Source: Virgisporangium aliadipatigenens (GTDB lineage Bacteria > Actinomycetota > Actinomycetes > Mycobacteriales > Micromonosporaceae). Taken from it: 64,000 bases of DNA. Under the pieces are notes generated by a model. That model was not told where the DNA came from. It was given only the letters and a program-made list of their open reading frames with translations, and ran no database searches. A program made the position numbers and the translations under genes. Numbering within the stretch: the first letter of the stretch is position 1; every line of letters begins with the position of its first letter. Location: assembly GCF_016863615.1 (NCBI RefSeq), contig NZ_BOPF01000030.1, positions 1 through 64,000 on the forward strand, written 5' to 3'. Shown here piece by piece: positions 1-9,918 of this stretch.

Positions 1-2
1 CG

Positions 3-30
3 CTAGGCCCCTCCTTCGGGAGGGGCCTAG
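3..30 (+). terminator. Intrinsic terminator of a gene left of the window
   Basis: A perfect 12-bp stem (CTAGGCCCCTCC / GGAGGGGCCTAG) closed by a TTCG tetraloop is followed by a T-rich stretch (TTGCATTTCT). It most likely ends transcription of a plus-strand gene that lies outside the window. It could also work on the opposite strand. Confidence 0.75.
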
Positions 31-115
31 TTGCATTTCTCCGAAGGAGAAGCAGTCCCGAAGCCCGTGTGCGCTTGCGCGTATTGGCCGTGCGGTGCCC
101 GTTCCCACAAACAGA

Positions 116-138
116 AAGGCCGCCCGGAGGCGGCCCTT
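116..138 (-). terminator. Terminator of the proline-rich membrane protein gene
   Basis: GGCCGCC (118-124) and GGCGGCC (129-135) form a 7-bp stem with a 4-nt loop. Read on the minus strand it is followed by TTTCTGTTT. It sits about 20 nt beyond the stop of the minus-strand gene at 158-1156. Confidence 0.7.
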
Positions 139-157
139 GCTGATGGACGGGGGAGGA

Positions 158-1156
158 CTAACCGCGGTGCAGGATCTCTGCACGGATCTTCACGAACAGG
201 TCGCCGCTCTCGGTGACCGAGCGGTTGAGGAAGATCCCCAGGGCGAGGCTGCCGCCGTCGGCCCAGCCGCAGACGGTCAGCGCGACCCCACCGGAACTCG
301 TGTTGCCGCACTTCATGACACCGCCGAGCGGGCCGGCGTCGACCTTGCGGACACCGGACACCGCCAGCGCGCTGCTGAACGCGCCGTCGAGCTCGCTCTC
401 GGGGTCGGTGATGCGGGTGGTGGCGCCGACCAGGCCGACGATCTTCTGCACGTCGCCGTCGGGCGCGTAGTAGGCCGCGATGGCGCTGTCGGCGTCGGTG
501 GAGTTCTTGATTTTCGTGGCCGTCTCGTCCGCGGTCTTCTGCAGGTCCGCGTCGTCGACCTTGGTCATTCCGGCGACGGTCGCCGGAAGGCTGATCGTCG
601 CCGGGTACTCCGGGGCCGGCCCGGTCTTCGACGGGGACGCCTCGGGGGACGCGCCGGCCGAGGCCGCGGTGCCGGGACCGTTGGCGACCGGTTCGTCGTC
701 GTCGCGCAGGAGGGCGACGCTCGCGATCGCGGCGATGAGTAGGACCAGCACGCCGCCGGAGGCCACGAGGGCGATGAGACCGTTCTTGCTGCGGGCCGGC
801 GCCGGCGTCGCGTACGGCTGCGCCACCTGGTACGCGGCCTGCGGTTGCTGCGGGTATCCCTGGTCGTAGGACGGCGCAACCGGTTGCTGCTGCGTCGGGC
901 CGTAGGGGCCCTGGTACGGCTGGCCCGAGTACGGCGGCTCCGTCGTATACGACTCCTGCGGATATCCGGGGGGGCCGCTCTGCGGATAGGACGGGCCACC
1001 GCTCTGCGGGTATGCGGGGCCGCCGCTGTAGGGCACGCCGGACGACGGATTGGTGCCGTACGGATCGGGTGCCGGCCCGCCGGGGTACCCGCCGTACTGC
1101 GGCTGGTTCTGCCCGGGCTGCCCGTAATAGGGCTGACCGGACGAGGGGTGCGACAC
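158..1156 (-). CDS. Proline/glutamine/tyrosine-rich single-pass membrane protein with conserved extracellular domain
   Basis: 332 aa. The GTG start at 1156 is chosen because GGAGG lies 6 nt upstream; longer reading frames have no such site. About 120 N-terminal residues are low-complexity and rich in Pro, Gly, Tyr and Gln. One transmembrane helix follows (NGLIALVASGGVLVLLIAAI), then an Ala/Ser/Pro linker and a folded C-terminal domain of about 160 residues with two cysteines (MKCGN, VCGWADGGSLALG). The C-terminal domain is clearly homologous to that of the gene at 39993-41171, so the window holds two paralogues. The layout predicts a cytoplasmic disordered tail and an exported domain. I do not recognise a named family and assign no function. 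It is transcribed divergently from valS. Confidence 0.85.
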   Translation of the reverse strand: MSHPSSGQPYYGQPGQNQPQYGGYPGGPAPDPYGTNPSSGVPYSGGPAYPQSGGPSYPQSGPPGYPQESYTTEPPYSGQPYQGPYGPTQQQPVAPSYDQGYPQQPQAAYQVAQPYATPAPARSKNGLIALVASGGVLVLLIAAIASVALLRDDDEPVANGPGTAASAGASPEASPSKTGPAPEYPATISLPATVAGMTKVDDADLQKTADETATKIKNSTDADSAIAAYYAPDGDVQKIVGLVGATTRITDPESELDGAFSSALAVSGVRKVDAGPLGGVMKCGNTSSGGVALTVCGWADGGSLALGIFLNRSVTESGDLFVKIRAEILHRG

Positions 1157-1400
1157 GGAGTCCCTCCACGACGTCGTTGTATCTGTCTTGCCGACAAGTG
1201 TCCTGCTCACACGGGCTTCATCAGTACCCACGCAGTGCCATCCGGCACGGTTCAGGGAGTTGACGCCCTCCAGCATCATGGGCCAAACGGACGCACCGGA
1301 AGAATCAGCCGACTGTGTGCCGCTCATTGCCGACCGGCCGGACGTGCGGGCGGGTGCGGCCTGCGGTGACGCCGGGGAAAAAGGTGTCGGACGGCGCCCG

Positions 1401-1412
1401 TAGACTCGGCTG
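1401..1412 (+). promoter_or_regulatory. -10 box of a leaderless valS promoter
   Basis: TAGACT (1401-1406) matches TANNNT and is followed by 6 nt before the GTG start of valS. No Shine-Dalgarno sequence is present, so the mRNA probably begins at or next to the start codon. No good -35 box is visible. Confidence 0.5.
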
Positions 1413-4034
1413 GTGAGCGATACGACACCCACCGCCGCGCGGGAGCTGTCCGCGCAGTACCAGCCCGCCGAGGTCGAGCAGCGACTGTACGAGGGCTGGG
1501 TAGCGGCGGGTGTATTCGCGGCCGACCCCGCTTCGGACAAGCCGCCGTTCGCGATCGTGATCCCGCCGCCCAACGTCACGGGCTCCCTGCACATCGGCCA
1601 CGCACTCGACCACACCATCCAGGACTCGCTGATCCGCCGCCGGCGCATGCAGGGCTACGAGGCCCTGTGGCTGCCCGGCATGGACCACGCCGGGATCGCC
1701 ACCCAAAACGTGGTGGAGCGCCAACTCGCCGCGTCCGGGCAGTCGCGGCACGACCTGGGGCGGGAGGAGTTCGTCGAGCGGGTCTGGCAGTGGAAGGCCG
1801 AGTCCGGGGGCAAGATCCTCGGGCAGATGCGCCGGCTGGGCGACTCCGTCGACTGGGACCGCGAGCGGTTCACGATGGACGAGGGGCTGTCTCGTGCGGT
1901 GCTCACCATCTTCAAGCGGCTCTTCGACGACGGGCTGATCTACCGCGCCGAGCGCATCATCAATTGGTGCGTGCGCTGCCACACGGCCCTGTCCGACATC
2001 GAGGTCGAGCATTCCGACGACGACGGTGAGCTGGTCTCGATCCGGTACGGCGAGGGTGACCGTTCGATCGTCGTGGCGACCACCCGTGCGGAGACCATGC
2101 TCGGCGACACCGCCGTCGCGGTGCATCCCGACGACGAGCGCTACAAACACCTGGTCGGCACCCTCGTGGAGCTGCCGCTGACCGGGCGTTCGATCCCGAT
2201 CGTGGCCGACCCGCACGTCGATCCGGCGTTCGGGACGGGTGCCGTGAAGGTGACGCCGGCGCACGACCCCAACGACTTCGAGATCGGGCAGCGGCACAGC
2301 CTGCCGAGCCTCACGATCATGGACGAGACCGGCATCATCACCGTGCACGGGCCGTTCGAGGGGCTGGACCGGTTCGAGGCGCGGCCGGCCGTTGTCGCCG
2401 CGCTGCGCGCCGAGGGGCGCATCGTCGCGGAGAAGCGGCCGTACGTGCACGCCGTCGGGCACTGTTCGCGCTGCGGCACGACCGTGGAGCCGCGGCTGTC
2501 GCTGCAGTGGTTCGTCAAGACGGCACCGCTGGCGCGCGCCGCGGGCGACGCCGTGCGCGACGGGCGCACCCGGATCGAGCCGCCGGAGCTGGCCAAGCGG
2601 TACTTCGCGTGGGTCGACAACATGCACGACTGGTGCATCTCCCGCCAGCTCTGGTGGGGGCACCGGATCCCGGTCTGGTACGGGCCGGCCGGCGAGGTGC
2701 GCTGCGTCGGACCCGACGAGGAGCCGCCGGGCGAGGGCTGGACGCAGGACAACGACGTGCTCGACACGTGGTTCTCCTCGGCGCTGTGGCCGTTCTCGAC
2801 GCTGGGGTGGCCCGCTGACACGCCCTCATTGGCGAAGTTCTATCCGACGAGTGTGCTCGTCACGGGGTACGACATTCTCTTCTTCTGGGTCGCCCGGATG
2901 ATGATGTTCGGGCTCTACGCGATGGAGGGGCGGCAGCCCTTCGACGTGGTGGCGCTGCACGGGATGGTGCGCGACCAGTACGGCAAGAAGATGTCGAAGT
3001 CGTTCGGCAATGTGGTGGATCCGCTGGACTGGATCGAGCGGTTCGGTGCCGACGCCACCCGGTTCACGCTGGCGCGGGGCGCCAACCCCGGTGCGGACGT
3101 GCCGGTGTCCGAGGAGTGGTGTCAGGGTTCGCGCAACTTCTGCAACAAGTTGTGGAACGCCACGCGGTTCGCCCTGATCAACGGCGCGACGGTCGAGGGT
3201 GACCTGCCCTCCGCCGCGGAGCTGTCCACTGTGGACCGCTGGATCCTGTCCCGACTGGCCGACGTGACCGAGACGGTGGACCGGCACTTCGAGGCGTTCG
3301 AGCTGGCCAAGGTCTGCGACGTGCTGTACCACTTCGCGTGGGACGACGTCTGCGACTGGTACGTCGAGCTGGCCAAGCCGGTGCTGACCGGGGAGGACGC
3401 CGCGGCTGCCGGGCGCACCCGGCGGGTGCTCGGGCACGTGCTCGACGCGCTGCTGCGGCTGCTGCACCCGGTGGTGCCGTTCGTGACCGAGGAACTGCGC
3501 ACGGCCCTGGTGCCGGGTGGGGGTTCCATCGTGACGGCCGCGTGGCCCGCCGCTTCCCCCGAGGCGCGGGACACGGCCGCGGAGGCAGAGGTCGCCGGGC
3601 TGCAGCGGGTCGTCACCGAGGTGCGCCGGTTCCGGGCCGACCAGGGGCTGCGGCCGGGGCAGCGGGTGGCCGCCCGGATCGACGGGCTGGAGGGTGCCGG
3701 GCTTTCCGCGCACTCCGTGCTGATCAGGTCGCTGGCGCGGCTGGACGAGCCCGGCGACGGGTTCGCCGCCACGGGCACCGTCGCCGTGGGCGGTGGGGTC
3801 GAGGTGGCGCTGGACACGCGGGGCTCGATCGACGTGGCGGCCGAACGCGCGCGGCTCACCAAGGACCGGGCGGCGGCCGAGAAGGAGATCGCGCAGTGTC
3901 GGGCGAAGCTGGACAACCCGGCGTTCACCGAGAAGGCTCCGGCGCCGGTGGTCGGGAAGATCAAGGAACGGTTGGCGGCCGCGGAAGCGGATCTCGCGCG
4001 GGTGTCGGCGCAGCTGGCGGCGTTGGCGGGATGA
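1413..4034 (+). CDS. valS: Valyl-tRNA synthetase
   Basis: 873 aa, the usual length for bacterial ValRS. It charges tRNA-Val with valine in the cytoplasm. Class I signatures are present: HIGH at about residue 60 ([12 protein letters not shown]) and KMSKS at about residue 526 (KKMSKSFGN). Between them lie the CP1 editing domain and Cys pairs ([12 protein letters not shown]). The end is the typical Arg/Ala/Glu-rich coiled-coil arm. The GTG start is supported by a -10 box 6 nt upstream and the family N-terminus ([14 protein letters not shown]). It overlaps the next gene by ATGA, so it heads an operon with the methyltransferase and folC. No T-box leader is seen for valS, in contrast to ileS in this window. 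Confidence 0.97.
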   Translation: MSDTTPTAARELSAQYQPAEVEQRLYEGWVAAGVFAADPASDKPPFAIVIPPPNVTGSLHIGHALDHTIQDSLIRRRRMQGYEALWLPGMDHAGIATQNVVERQLAASGQSRHDLGREEFVERVWQWKAESGGKILGQMRRLGDSVDWDRERFTMDEGLSRAVLTIFKRLFDDGLIYRAERIINWCVRCHTALSDIEVEHSDDDGELVSIRYGEGDRSIVVATTRAETMLGDTAVAVHPDDERYKHLVGTLVELPLTGRSIPIVADPHVDPAFGTGAVKVTPAHDPNDFEIGQRHSLPSLTIMDETGIITVHGPFEGLDRFEARPAVVAALRAEGRIVAEKRPYVHAVGHCSRCGTTVEPRLSLQWFVKTAPLARAAGDAVRDGRTRIEPPELAKRYFAWVDNMHDWCISRQLWWGHRIPVWYGPAGEVRCVGPDEEPPGEGWTQDNDVLDTWFSSALWPFSTLGWPADTPSLAKFYPTSVLVTGYDILFFWVARMMMFGLYAMEGRQPFDVVALHGMVRDQYGKKMSKSFGNVVDPLDWIERFGADATRFTLARGANPGADVPVSEEWCQGSRNFCNKLWNATRFALINGATVEGDLPSAAELSTVDRWILSRLADVTETVDRHFEAFELAKVCDVLYHFAWDDVCDWYVELAKPVLTGEDAAAAGRTRRVLGHVLDALLRLLHPVVPFVTEELRTALVPGGGSIVTAAWPAASPEARDTAAEAEVAGLQRVVTEVRRFRADQGLRPGQRVAARIDGLEGAGLSAHSVLIRSLARLDEPGDGFAATGTVAVGGGVEVALDTRGSIDVAAERARLTKDRAAAEKEIAQCRAKLDNPAFTEKAPAPVVGKIKERLAAAEADLARVSAQLAALAG

Positions 4035-4966
4035 TCGGGGCGGGCCCGGGCGTCGACCCGGGCCGGGACGAGGCGTTTCGGCCGGGCACAGCGTCCGGCG
4101 GCCCGGCCGTGCCGGTCGGTGGTGCTCCGGCGGTGCGGGGCGATCGGGGCGACGGTGCTCGCGGCGGTGATGATCGGTCGCCGGGCGGTGGGACTGCTGC
4201 CGGCCGCGGTGCTGCTCCGGCGGTGCCGGGCGAGCGCGGCGGCGGTGGTCGCGGCGCAGACGGCCGGTCGGCGGGGCGGGGCGTGGATTCGCGGGACGAT
4301 CGGCCGGTCGAGCTCGTCATCGACGGCGGGGCGCGCGAGTGGGCGCGCCTCGACGCGGCCCATCGCAGCGGCGACCTCGACGACGCCGGCTGGTTCGCGG
4401 CGGCGCAGGCCGTCCTCGTGCCGGCCTACCTCGCCGGCGACAATCCGCGCGCCCAGTCGGGCCACTCCGGCGACGAGGCCCGCTGGGAGGAGGCCCGCCG
4501 GCACATTCTCGCGGCGGTCGACCGTCCCGGCGATCTCCTCGACGTCGGATGCGCCAGCGGGCACCTGATGGAGTCGCTGCACCGGTGGTCCTCCGGCGCC
4601 GTCGAACCGTACGGGCTCGAGCTGTCCCCGGAGCTGGCCGATCTTGCGCGCCGGCGGCTGCCCGCCTGGGCACCCCGGATCTGGATCGGCAACGCGCTTT
4701 ACTGGATACCGCCGGCCGGACGACGGTTCGACTATGTGCGCACCGGGCTGGACTACGTGCCGGCCGTCCGGCGGGCCGACCTGATCGCACACCTGCTGCG
4801 GCATGTCGTCGCGAGGCGGCTCGTCGTGGGGTCGTTCAATGAGGAAAACGCCGAACGGACCACGGAGCGGGACGTGACGGCGATGGGATACCGGATCGCG
4901 GGTCGGGACGAGAGACCGCACCCCGATCCGCGCGTGACAAGGCGGGTGTTCTGGATCGATGTCTGA
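4031..4966 (+). CDS. Class I SAM-dependent methyltransferase
   Basis: 311 aa from the ATG that overlaps the valS stop (ATGA). The SAM-binding motif I is [15 protein letters not shown], followed by an acidic second strand ([17 protein letters not shown]). The substrate is unknown. The first 84 residues are Gly/Ala/Arg/Pro-rich with no recognisable fold. An alternative GTG at 4283 would give a 227-aa protein that starts just before the ordered part ([14 protein letters not shown]), so the true start is uncertain. The stop overlaps the folC start by 8 nt, so translation is probably coupled. Its place between valS and folC suggests a housekeeping or neutral passenger role, but nothing more specific can be read. 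Confidence 0.85.
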   Translation: MIGAGPGVDPGRDEAFRPGTASGGPAVPVGGAPAVRGDRGDGARGGDDRSPGGGTAAGRGAAPAVPGERGGGGRGADGRSAGRGVDSRDDRPVELVIDGGAREWARLDAAHRSGDLDDAGWFAAAQAVLVPAYLAGDNPRAQSGHSGDEARWEEARRHILAAVDRPGDLLDVGCASGHLMESLHRWSSGAVEPYGLELSPELADLARRRLPAWAPRIWIGNALYWIPPAGRRFDYVRTGLDYVPAVRRADLIAHLLRHVVARRLVVGSFNEENAERTTERDVTAMGYRIAGRDERPHPDPRVTRRVFWIDV

Positions 4967-6293
4967 CTCAGCACGGGAGGCGTACCGCGCGGCCGAGGAG
5001 GAGCTGGCCGATCGCGGATACACCCGCATGGTCTTCGAACTGGGCCGCATCGAGGCGCTGCTCGACCTGCTCGGCAGCCCGCAGCGGGCGTATCCGGCGA
5101 TCCACCTGACGGGCACGAACGGCAAGACCTCCACCGCCCGCATGATCGATTCGCTGCTGCGGGCGCACGGGTTGCGCGTCGGCCGCTACACGAGCCCGCA
5201 CCTGGAGACCGTTCGGGAGCGCATCAGCATCGAGGGCGAACCGATCAGCGAGGCGCGGTTCGCGGAGATCTACGCGGAGGTGGCGCCGGTCGCGTCGTTC
5301 GTCGACGGGCAGGTCGACGAGCCGCTGACGTACTTCGACCTGACGACGGCGCTGGCGTTCGCGGCGTTCGCGGACGCGCCGGTGGACGTCGGCGTGGTGG
5401 AGGTGGGGCTCGGCGGCGTCGACGACTCCACGAACGTCATCCAGGCCGGCACCTGCGTCATCACCCCCATCGGGCTGGATCACACCGAGTGGCTCGGCGA
5501 CACCCTCGAGGACATCGCGCTGGCGAAGGTCGGCATCGTCCACAAGGGAGCGACGCTGATCTGCGCGGCGCAGCCGCCCGAGGCGATGGAGCCGATCCTG
5601 CGGCACTGCGCCGAGATCGACGCCACCATCGCGCGGGAGGGGTCGGAGTTCGGGGTGCTGCGGCGTTCGGTCGCGGTCGGCGGCCAGGTGCTGACGCTGC
5701 AGGGGCTGAGCGCCACCTACGAGGACGTGTTCCTGCCGCTGCACGGCGCCCACCAGGCGCAGAACGCCGCGCTCGCGCTCGCCGCCGTCGAGGTGTTCCT
5801 GGGCGGCAAGCGGGTCCTGGATCCCGAGGTCGTGCGGGAGGGCTTCGCCGGTGCGTCGTCGCCGGGTCGCCTCGAACGGGTGCGCAACGCCCCGACCATC
5901 CTGCTCGACGCGGCGCACAACCCGGCCGGGGCGGCGGTGACGGTGACGGCGCTGCAGGAGGAGTTCGACTTCCGGCGGTTGATCGGTGTCGTGGCGGTGC
6001 TGGCCGACAAGGACGCCCAGGGCATTCTCGAGGTGCTGGAGCCGGCGTTCGACGCGATCGTCGTCACACGCAACACGTCGCCGCGGGCGATGTCGGCCGC
6101 TCAGCTCGGCGAGATCGCCGTGGAGATCTTCGGCGAGGACCGGGTGCGGGTTCAGCCGTCGCTGCCGGACGCGATCGAGGCGGCCGTCGCGCTCGCCGAG
6201 GACACCGAGAACACGGCCATGGGCGGCTCGGGCGTGGTGATCACCGGTTCGGTGATCACGGTCGCGGACGCGCGGAAGCTGCTGGTGCGGTGA
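4959..6293 (+). CDS. folC: Folylpolyglutamate synthase / dihydrofolate synthase
   Basis: 444 aa, normal for FolC. It adds glutamate to dihydropteroate or tetrahydrofolate with ATP, in folate biosynthesis and retention. It is a Mur-ligase superfamily enzyme: P-loop GTNGKTSTARM at about residue 50, the folate-binding strand TSPHLETVRERI, and the C-terminal Mur domain with DAAHNPAGA. The ATG lies inside the end of the upstream methyltransferase gene (8-nt overlap), and the stop overlaps the next GTG (GTGA). The whole stretch valS to DUF4233 is therefore one tightly packed operon. Confidence 0.96.
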   Translation: MSDSAREAYRAAEEELADRGYTRMVFELGRIEALLDLLGSPQRAYPAIHLTGTNGKTSTARMIDSLLRAHGLRVGRYTSPHLETVRERISIEGEPISEARFAEIYAEVAPVASFVDGQVDEPLTYFDLTTALAFAAFADAPVDVGVVEVGLGGVDDSTNVIQAGTCVITPIGLDHTEWLGDTLEDIALAKVGIVHKGATLICAAQPPEAMEPILRHCAEIDATIAREGSEFGVLRRSVAVGGQVLTLQGLSATYEDVFLPLHGAHQAQNAALALAAVEVFLGGKRVLDPEVVREGFAGASSPGRLERVRNAPTILLDAAHNPAGAAVTVTALQEEFDFRRLIGVVAVLADKDAQGILEVLEPAFDAIVVTRNTSPRAMSAAQLGEIAVEIFGEDRVRVQPSLPDAIEAAVALAEDTENTAMGGSGVVITGSVITVADARKLLVR

Positions 6294-6646
6294 GCACGCC
6301 CTCTTCCAAACCGTCGGGGTTGCGCAACCCGGGCGCGGCCGTGCGGGGGATCGGCGCCGGTGCGCTCGCCACGATGGCGGTGGTGCTGCTGATGGCGATC
6401 GTTCCGCTGATCAGGTTGGACGTGCCGGGTGGGGCGGTGGCGACCGTCGTGGTGCTGGTGGTCGTCGCCGTCGTGCTGTGCGGGATGCTCGGGCGGGCGT
6501 GGGCGTGGTGGGCCGGCTGGGTGGTGCCGGTCGCTCTTCTCGTCTCGGGCATCTGGTGGAACGTCGTATTGACCGTCCTCGCCGTCGTCTTCGGCCTGCT
6601 CTGGGGCTATGTGCTGTATGTGCGCAGGAGCGTGCTAACGACGTAG
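6290..6646 (+). CDS. Small DUF4233 family membrane protein
   Basis: 118 aa from the GTG that overlaps the folC stop. The protein is almost entirely membrane: four hydrophobic segments (ALATMAVVLLMAIVPLI, VATVVVLVVVAVVLCGM, WAGWVVPVALLVSGIWW, VVLTVLAVVFGLLWGYVLY). A DUF4233 protein directly after folC is a conserved actinobacterial arrangement. Its function is unknown. Its last 12 nt overlap, tail to tail, the 3' end of the VOC-protein gene on the other strand. Confidence 0.9.
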   Translation: MSTPSSKPSGLRNPGAAVRGIGAGALATMAVVLLMAIVPLIRLDVPGGAVATVVVLVVVAVVLCGMLGRAWAWWAGWVVPVALLVSGIWWNVVLTVLAVVFGLLWGYVLYVRRSVLTT

Positions 6647-9600
6647 TTCCCAGCGGGTGATCGCGATGGCGTGGCCGTCGGGGTCGCGGAACTGGGCTGC
6701 CCACAGTTCGTACTGCTCGCCCTGGTTGACGACGGTCGGCGGCAGGACGAACTCGACGCCCCTCTCGCGCAGCGCGTTGTAGGTGGCGTGCACGTCGGCG
6801 ACCTCCATGTTGAGGTGGATCACCGCCTGGTTGAGCAGTGGCCGTTTGGCCTCGCGGTGCAGTTTCACGCGCGCGTCGCCCCTGGCCAGCACCGCCGAAC
6901 GTGGGCCCGACTCGACCTCCTCCATGTCCAGCACGTCCCGGTAGAACGCCACGGAGCGGGCCAGTTCACGCACGACGAGCGTGACGCTCTCGCCGCCGAC
7001 GGTGCCGAGCTGGGACATGCTCGCGGACGGCGCGGCGAGGAACCGTTCCGGGCCGGTGGGTGCGTCGTCCCCGTCGGGCAGCCGGGACTCCGGAGGGAGC
7101 GCGCCGGTCAAGGGATCGTCGTCGCGCGGGGCCGGGATGGTCTCGGCGTGGCGTGGGGAGTGTGTGACGTACGACGTCGAACGTCGTCGCGGCAGCGGCG
7201 GGGGTTCCTCGGCGGGTGCCGTCGTCTCCGGCTCCGCGGCGGCGGCGTCATCGCCCGCGGCGGCTGGAGCGGCGTCTCGGCTCGCGGCGGTCGGGGCGGC
7301 TGCGCCGGAAGTGGCGGTGCCGTCGGTGCCGTCAGCGGCGTCGGTGGCTTCCGGGGTGGTGGCGTGCGTGTCGGTGGCAGGGGTGTCGCCGCCGTCCGTG
7401 GTGGCGTCGCCGGCGCGGCCGAGCGGGTGCCCCGGTGGGTCGGTGCGACCCGAGCGTCCGGTCTCGTCGGAGCCGGCGAATGCGCGCGGGGAGGCCTCGT
7501 CGGTGGGCGTCGACCGCGCGGCGCCGTCCGCACGGTCGAGGCCGCCGCTGCGTTCGTCCGCGTCGGCAGTGGTGTCGGTGTGGTCCGCGTCGGGCGCCGG
7601 GCCTGCCGGGCGGCGGACCGGTGCTTCGTCGGGGCTGAGCGGCCGTAGCGACAGCTCGATAGTGGCCGGGCCGGAGCTCGCCGGCGGGGTGTCCGGAGCG
7701 GCGGCCGGCTCGTCCGCGAACGCGCCCTCCGCCTCGTAGTCGTAGGGCTCCTCGACGAAGGCCGCCTCGGCCTCGTGGTCGTACGGCACCTCCGGGCCGG
7801 CCGGCGGCGTGGGAGCGGGCCGCTCCAGCGTGTTGGAGTAGCCGTTCACCCGGGAAGGGTCGTCGACGACCACCGTCTCGACGGCGATGCCGACCGGCGG
7901 GCCGGCGTCGGCACCGGGCCGGCCGGCGAAGTCGCGGTCATCGACGTCATCGACGTCGTCGGGCTCGTCGACGTCGGGGGAGAAGGCCTCGGCGTCGAAC
8001 CCGGGGCCCGCCCCGGGCGGGGCCCCGGCCGACGGCCCGTCCTCGGTGCCGCCGGGTACCCGCCATACCGGCGCGATGGTCGAACGCGGCACCTCCGCGA
8101 CGGGTGCGGCCTCGCCGGGCGGCGGGGCGCCGACAGTGGTTCCCGCGGGGGAGGCCGCGTCGTCGGAGTCGAGGCGATCAAGGAGGCCGTCGTCCGGCGC
8201 CGACGCGGTCGCCGGGTCATCCGCCGTGACGGCCGTCCCCGAAGCCGCCGCGCCGGCCGGAGCGTCCGCGGCGGAGGAACCGGGGGAGGCGGGCGTCCCG
8301 AAGGTCGACGAGGGCGCCGGTCCGGTGGCGGCGGAGAGCGCCGAACCGGACTCCGCGGCGGCGGCCCCCGAGACGGCGGTGCGGAACGGCAGTTCCTGCT
8401 CGCGATCGGGTGCGCTGCTCGGCGGCACCGGCTGCGCCAGCGGTTCCCAGATGTCGCCCGCCGGCGTCGATGCCGCGATCTCCGCGTTGTTGTCGTCCGG
8501 CGCGTAGTAGTCGGAGGCGTACGGGTCGGGCGTGTAGGTGTCGTCCTCGGAGTAGCGGCCGCCGGCGTACCGGTCGTCGGGCGGAGTGTCCTCGGTGGGA
8601 GAGGCGTCGGTGGGAGAGGCGTCGCCCTCCAGGTCGTACGGCACGTCGGTGCCCGAACGGCCGGCCGCGAACGCGAACGGCTCCTGCGGCGGCGGGGGCG
8701 CCTCGACCGGCCGGCGGTGCTCCTCGGCGGTGTCCCACACCTTGGCGGCGCGGCGCGGCGGGTCGATGATCGTGCCGGTCAGCACGGGGCCGCCGCTGTC
8801 GCTGTCGCGCGGCTGCCCGTGGTCGCCGGCGAGCAGGTCACCGCTCATGACGTCGAGGTCGCTGGGCTCGGGGCGGGACTCCGGGCGTTCCGGATAATCG
8901 GAGACGCGCGGAGCGGGACTGACCGGCGGCGGCACGGCGGCCGCGTCCTCGGGGTCGGTGACCGGCAGCGGCCAGGAGGGTGGCGGCTGGGCGGGCGACG
9001 TGGGGGCGGTCTCGACCGGCTCGTCGGCGTAGCGCGGGCCGATGGTGTGCGCGCCGGCGGCGGCCGCGACGGGGGTCTCGTCCGGCGCGCGTCGCGGCCG
9101 TGGACGCTTGCGGCCCGGGGAGGGGCGGCGCGGCGGGGCGGCGACCACGACGGGCGGCGGAACGGCCACCTCGACGGGCTCGACCTCCTGCGCCTGCATG
9201 ACGATCACCGGCGCCGATGCGGTGCGGTCGTCGATCTCGACCTCGGCCGGCGGCTGCGGAACGGGCGGCAGCGGGCTGCCCGGCATCGCGACGACCACCG
9301 GGTCGTACTCGTCCACGTCGACGGCGGGCGGGACGCTGGTGACGTGCTCGGGGAAGAGTTCCTCGCCGGCGAGTGCGTGGGTGGCGATCCGGTCCCACAG
9401 CACCTTGACCTTGCGCGCGTTGTTGGCGGCGACCTCGACCGGCAGCGTGGCGCCGTCGTCCGGCCATTTGCTGATCGGAACGGCCGGGTCGAGCACCCGC
9501 ACCGCGACCCCGTCGATGCCGTGGGCGTAGACGGACAGGTGCAGTTCGCAGCGGCCGACGGTGCCGGAGGAGGGCGGCGGAGAGGCGCTGTGCACATGGG

Positions 9601-9811
9601 CGGTGCCGTAGACCCATTCGTGCTCGCGCCCACGCACGGCGGTGACGACGAGCAGCACCGGCCCGAGAACGCCGATCGCGACGCCCAGGGCCATGATGCC
9701 GGGGTTGCCGAGGCCGATGCCGAAGCAGAAGACGAACAACCCGAGCGCGATCAACCCGACGGCGATGAATGCGCGCCCGTGCGACAGCGAGTAACGATTG
9801 CTGTTGGCCAA
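6635..9811 (-). CDS. Membrane-anchored protein with long disordered linker and C-terminal VOC (glyoxalase-like) domain
   Basis: 1058 aa from TTG 9811, which has GGGGAGGA 5 nt upstream; an ATG five codons earlier (9826) has no ribosome site and is the alternative. Order: two adjacent membrane helices (residues about 10-50), a small domain (HLSVYAHGIDGVAVRVLDP), about 700 residues of Pro/Ala/Asp/Glu/Thr-rich linker with several Tyr/Asp repeats (PYDHEAEAAF, PYDYEAEGAF), and a final 118-residue VOC fold (TLVVRELARSVAFYRDVLDM to FRDPDGHAIAITRWEL). VOC domains bind metal and small substrates; this one keeps the His/Glu-type positions (IHLNMEVADV, YELWAAQF). A VOC domain on a long tether next to a secretion locus is unusual. 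The substrate is unknown. Confidence 0.85.
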   Translation of the reverse strand: MANSNRYSLSHGRAFIAVGLIALGLFVFCFGIGLGNPGIMALGVAIGVLGPVLLVVTAVRGREHEWVYGTAHVHSASPPPSSGTVGRCELHLSVYAHGIDGVAVRVLDPAVPISKWPDDGATLPVEVAANNARKVKVLWDRIATHALAGEELFPEHVTSVPPAVDVDEYDPVVVAMPGSPLPPVPQPPAEVEIDDRTASAPVIVMQAQEVEPVEVAVPPPVVVAAPPRRPSPGRKRPRPRRAPDETPVAAAAGAHTIGPRYADEPVETAPTSPAQPPPSWPLPVTDPEDAAAVPPPVSPAPRVSDYPERPESRPEPSDLDVMSGDLLAGDHGQPRDSDSGGPVLTGTIIDPPRRAAKVWDTAEEHRRPVEAPPPPQEPFAFAAGRSGTDVPYDLEGDASPTDASPTEDTPPDDRYAGGRYSEDDTYTPDPYASDYYAPDDNNAEIAASTPAGDIWEPLAQPVPPSSAPDREQELPFRTAVSGAAAAESGSALSAATGPAPSSTFGTPASPGSSAADAPAGAAASGTAVTADDPATASAPDDGLLDRLDSDDAASPAGTTVGAPPPGEAAPVAEVPRSTIAPVWRVPGGTEDGPSAGAPPGAGPGFDAEAFSPDVDEPDDVDDVDDRDFAGRPGADAGPPVGIAVETVVVDDPSRVNGYSNTLERPAPTPPAGPEVPYDHEAEAAFVEEPYDYEAEGAFADEPAAAPDTPPASSGPATIELSLRPLSPDEAPVRRPAGPAPDADHTDTTADADERSGGLDRADGAARSTPTDEASPRAFAGSDETGRSGRTDPPGHPLGRAGDATTDGGDTPATDTHATTPEATDAADGTDGTATSGAAAPTAASRDAAPAAAGDDAAAAEPETTAPAEEPPPLPRRRSTSYVTHSPRHAETIPAPRDDDPLTGALPPESRLPDGDDAPTGPERFLAAPSASMSQLGTVGGESVTLVVRELARSVAFYRDVLDMEEVESGPRSAVLARGDARVKLHREAKRPLLNQAVIHLNMEVADVHATYNALRERGVEFVLPPTVVNQGEQYELWAAQFRDPDGHAIAITRWELRR

Positions 9812-9918
9812 CGTCTTCCTCCCCATCGGCAACAAGTTCGAGGCTAGGCCCCCGAGGGAGAACGCGAAAGCCGACGCAGCGGCGGCGGACGAAGCAATTC
9901 CGCAAATAGTTCGCGTGA

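Noticed and set aside
7775-9847. Long plus-strand frame opposite the VOC-protein gene
   Set aside because: Composition is that of antisense to a Pro/Asp-rich linker, with no domain. The minus-strand frame has membrane helices, a ribosome site and a VOC domain.
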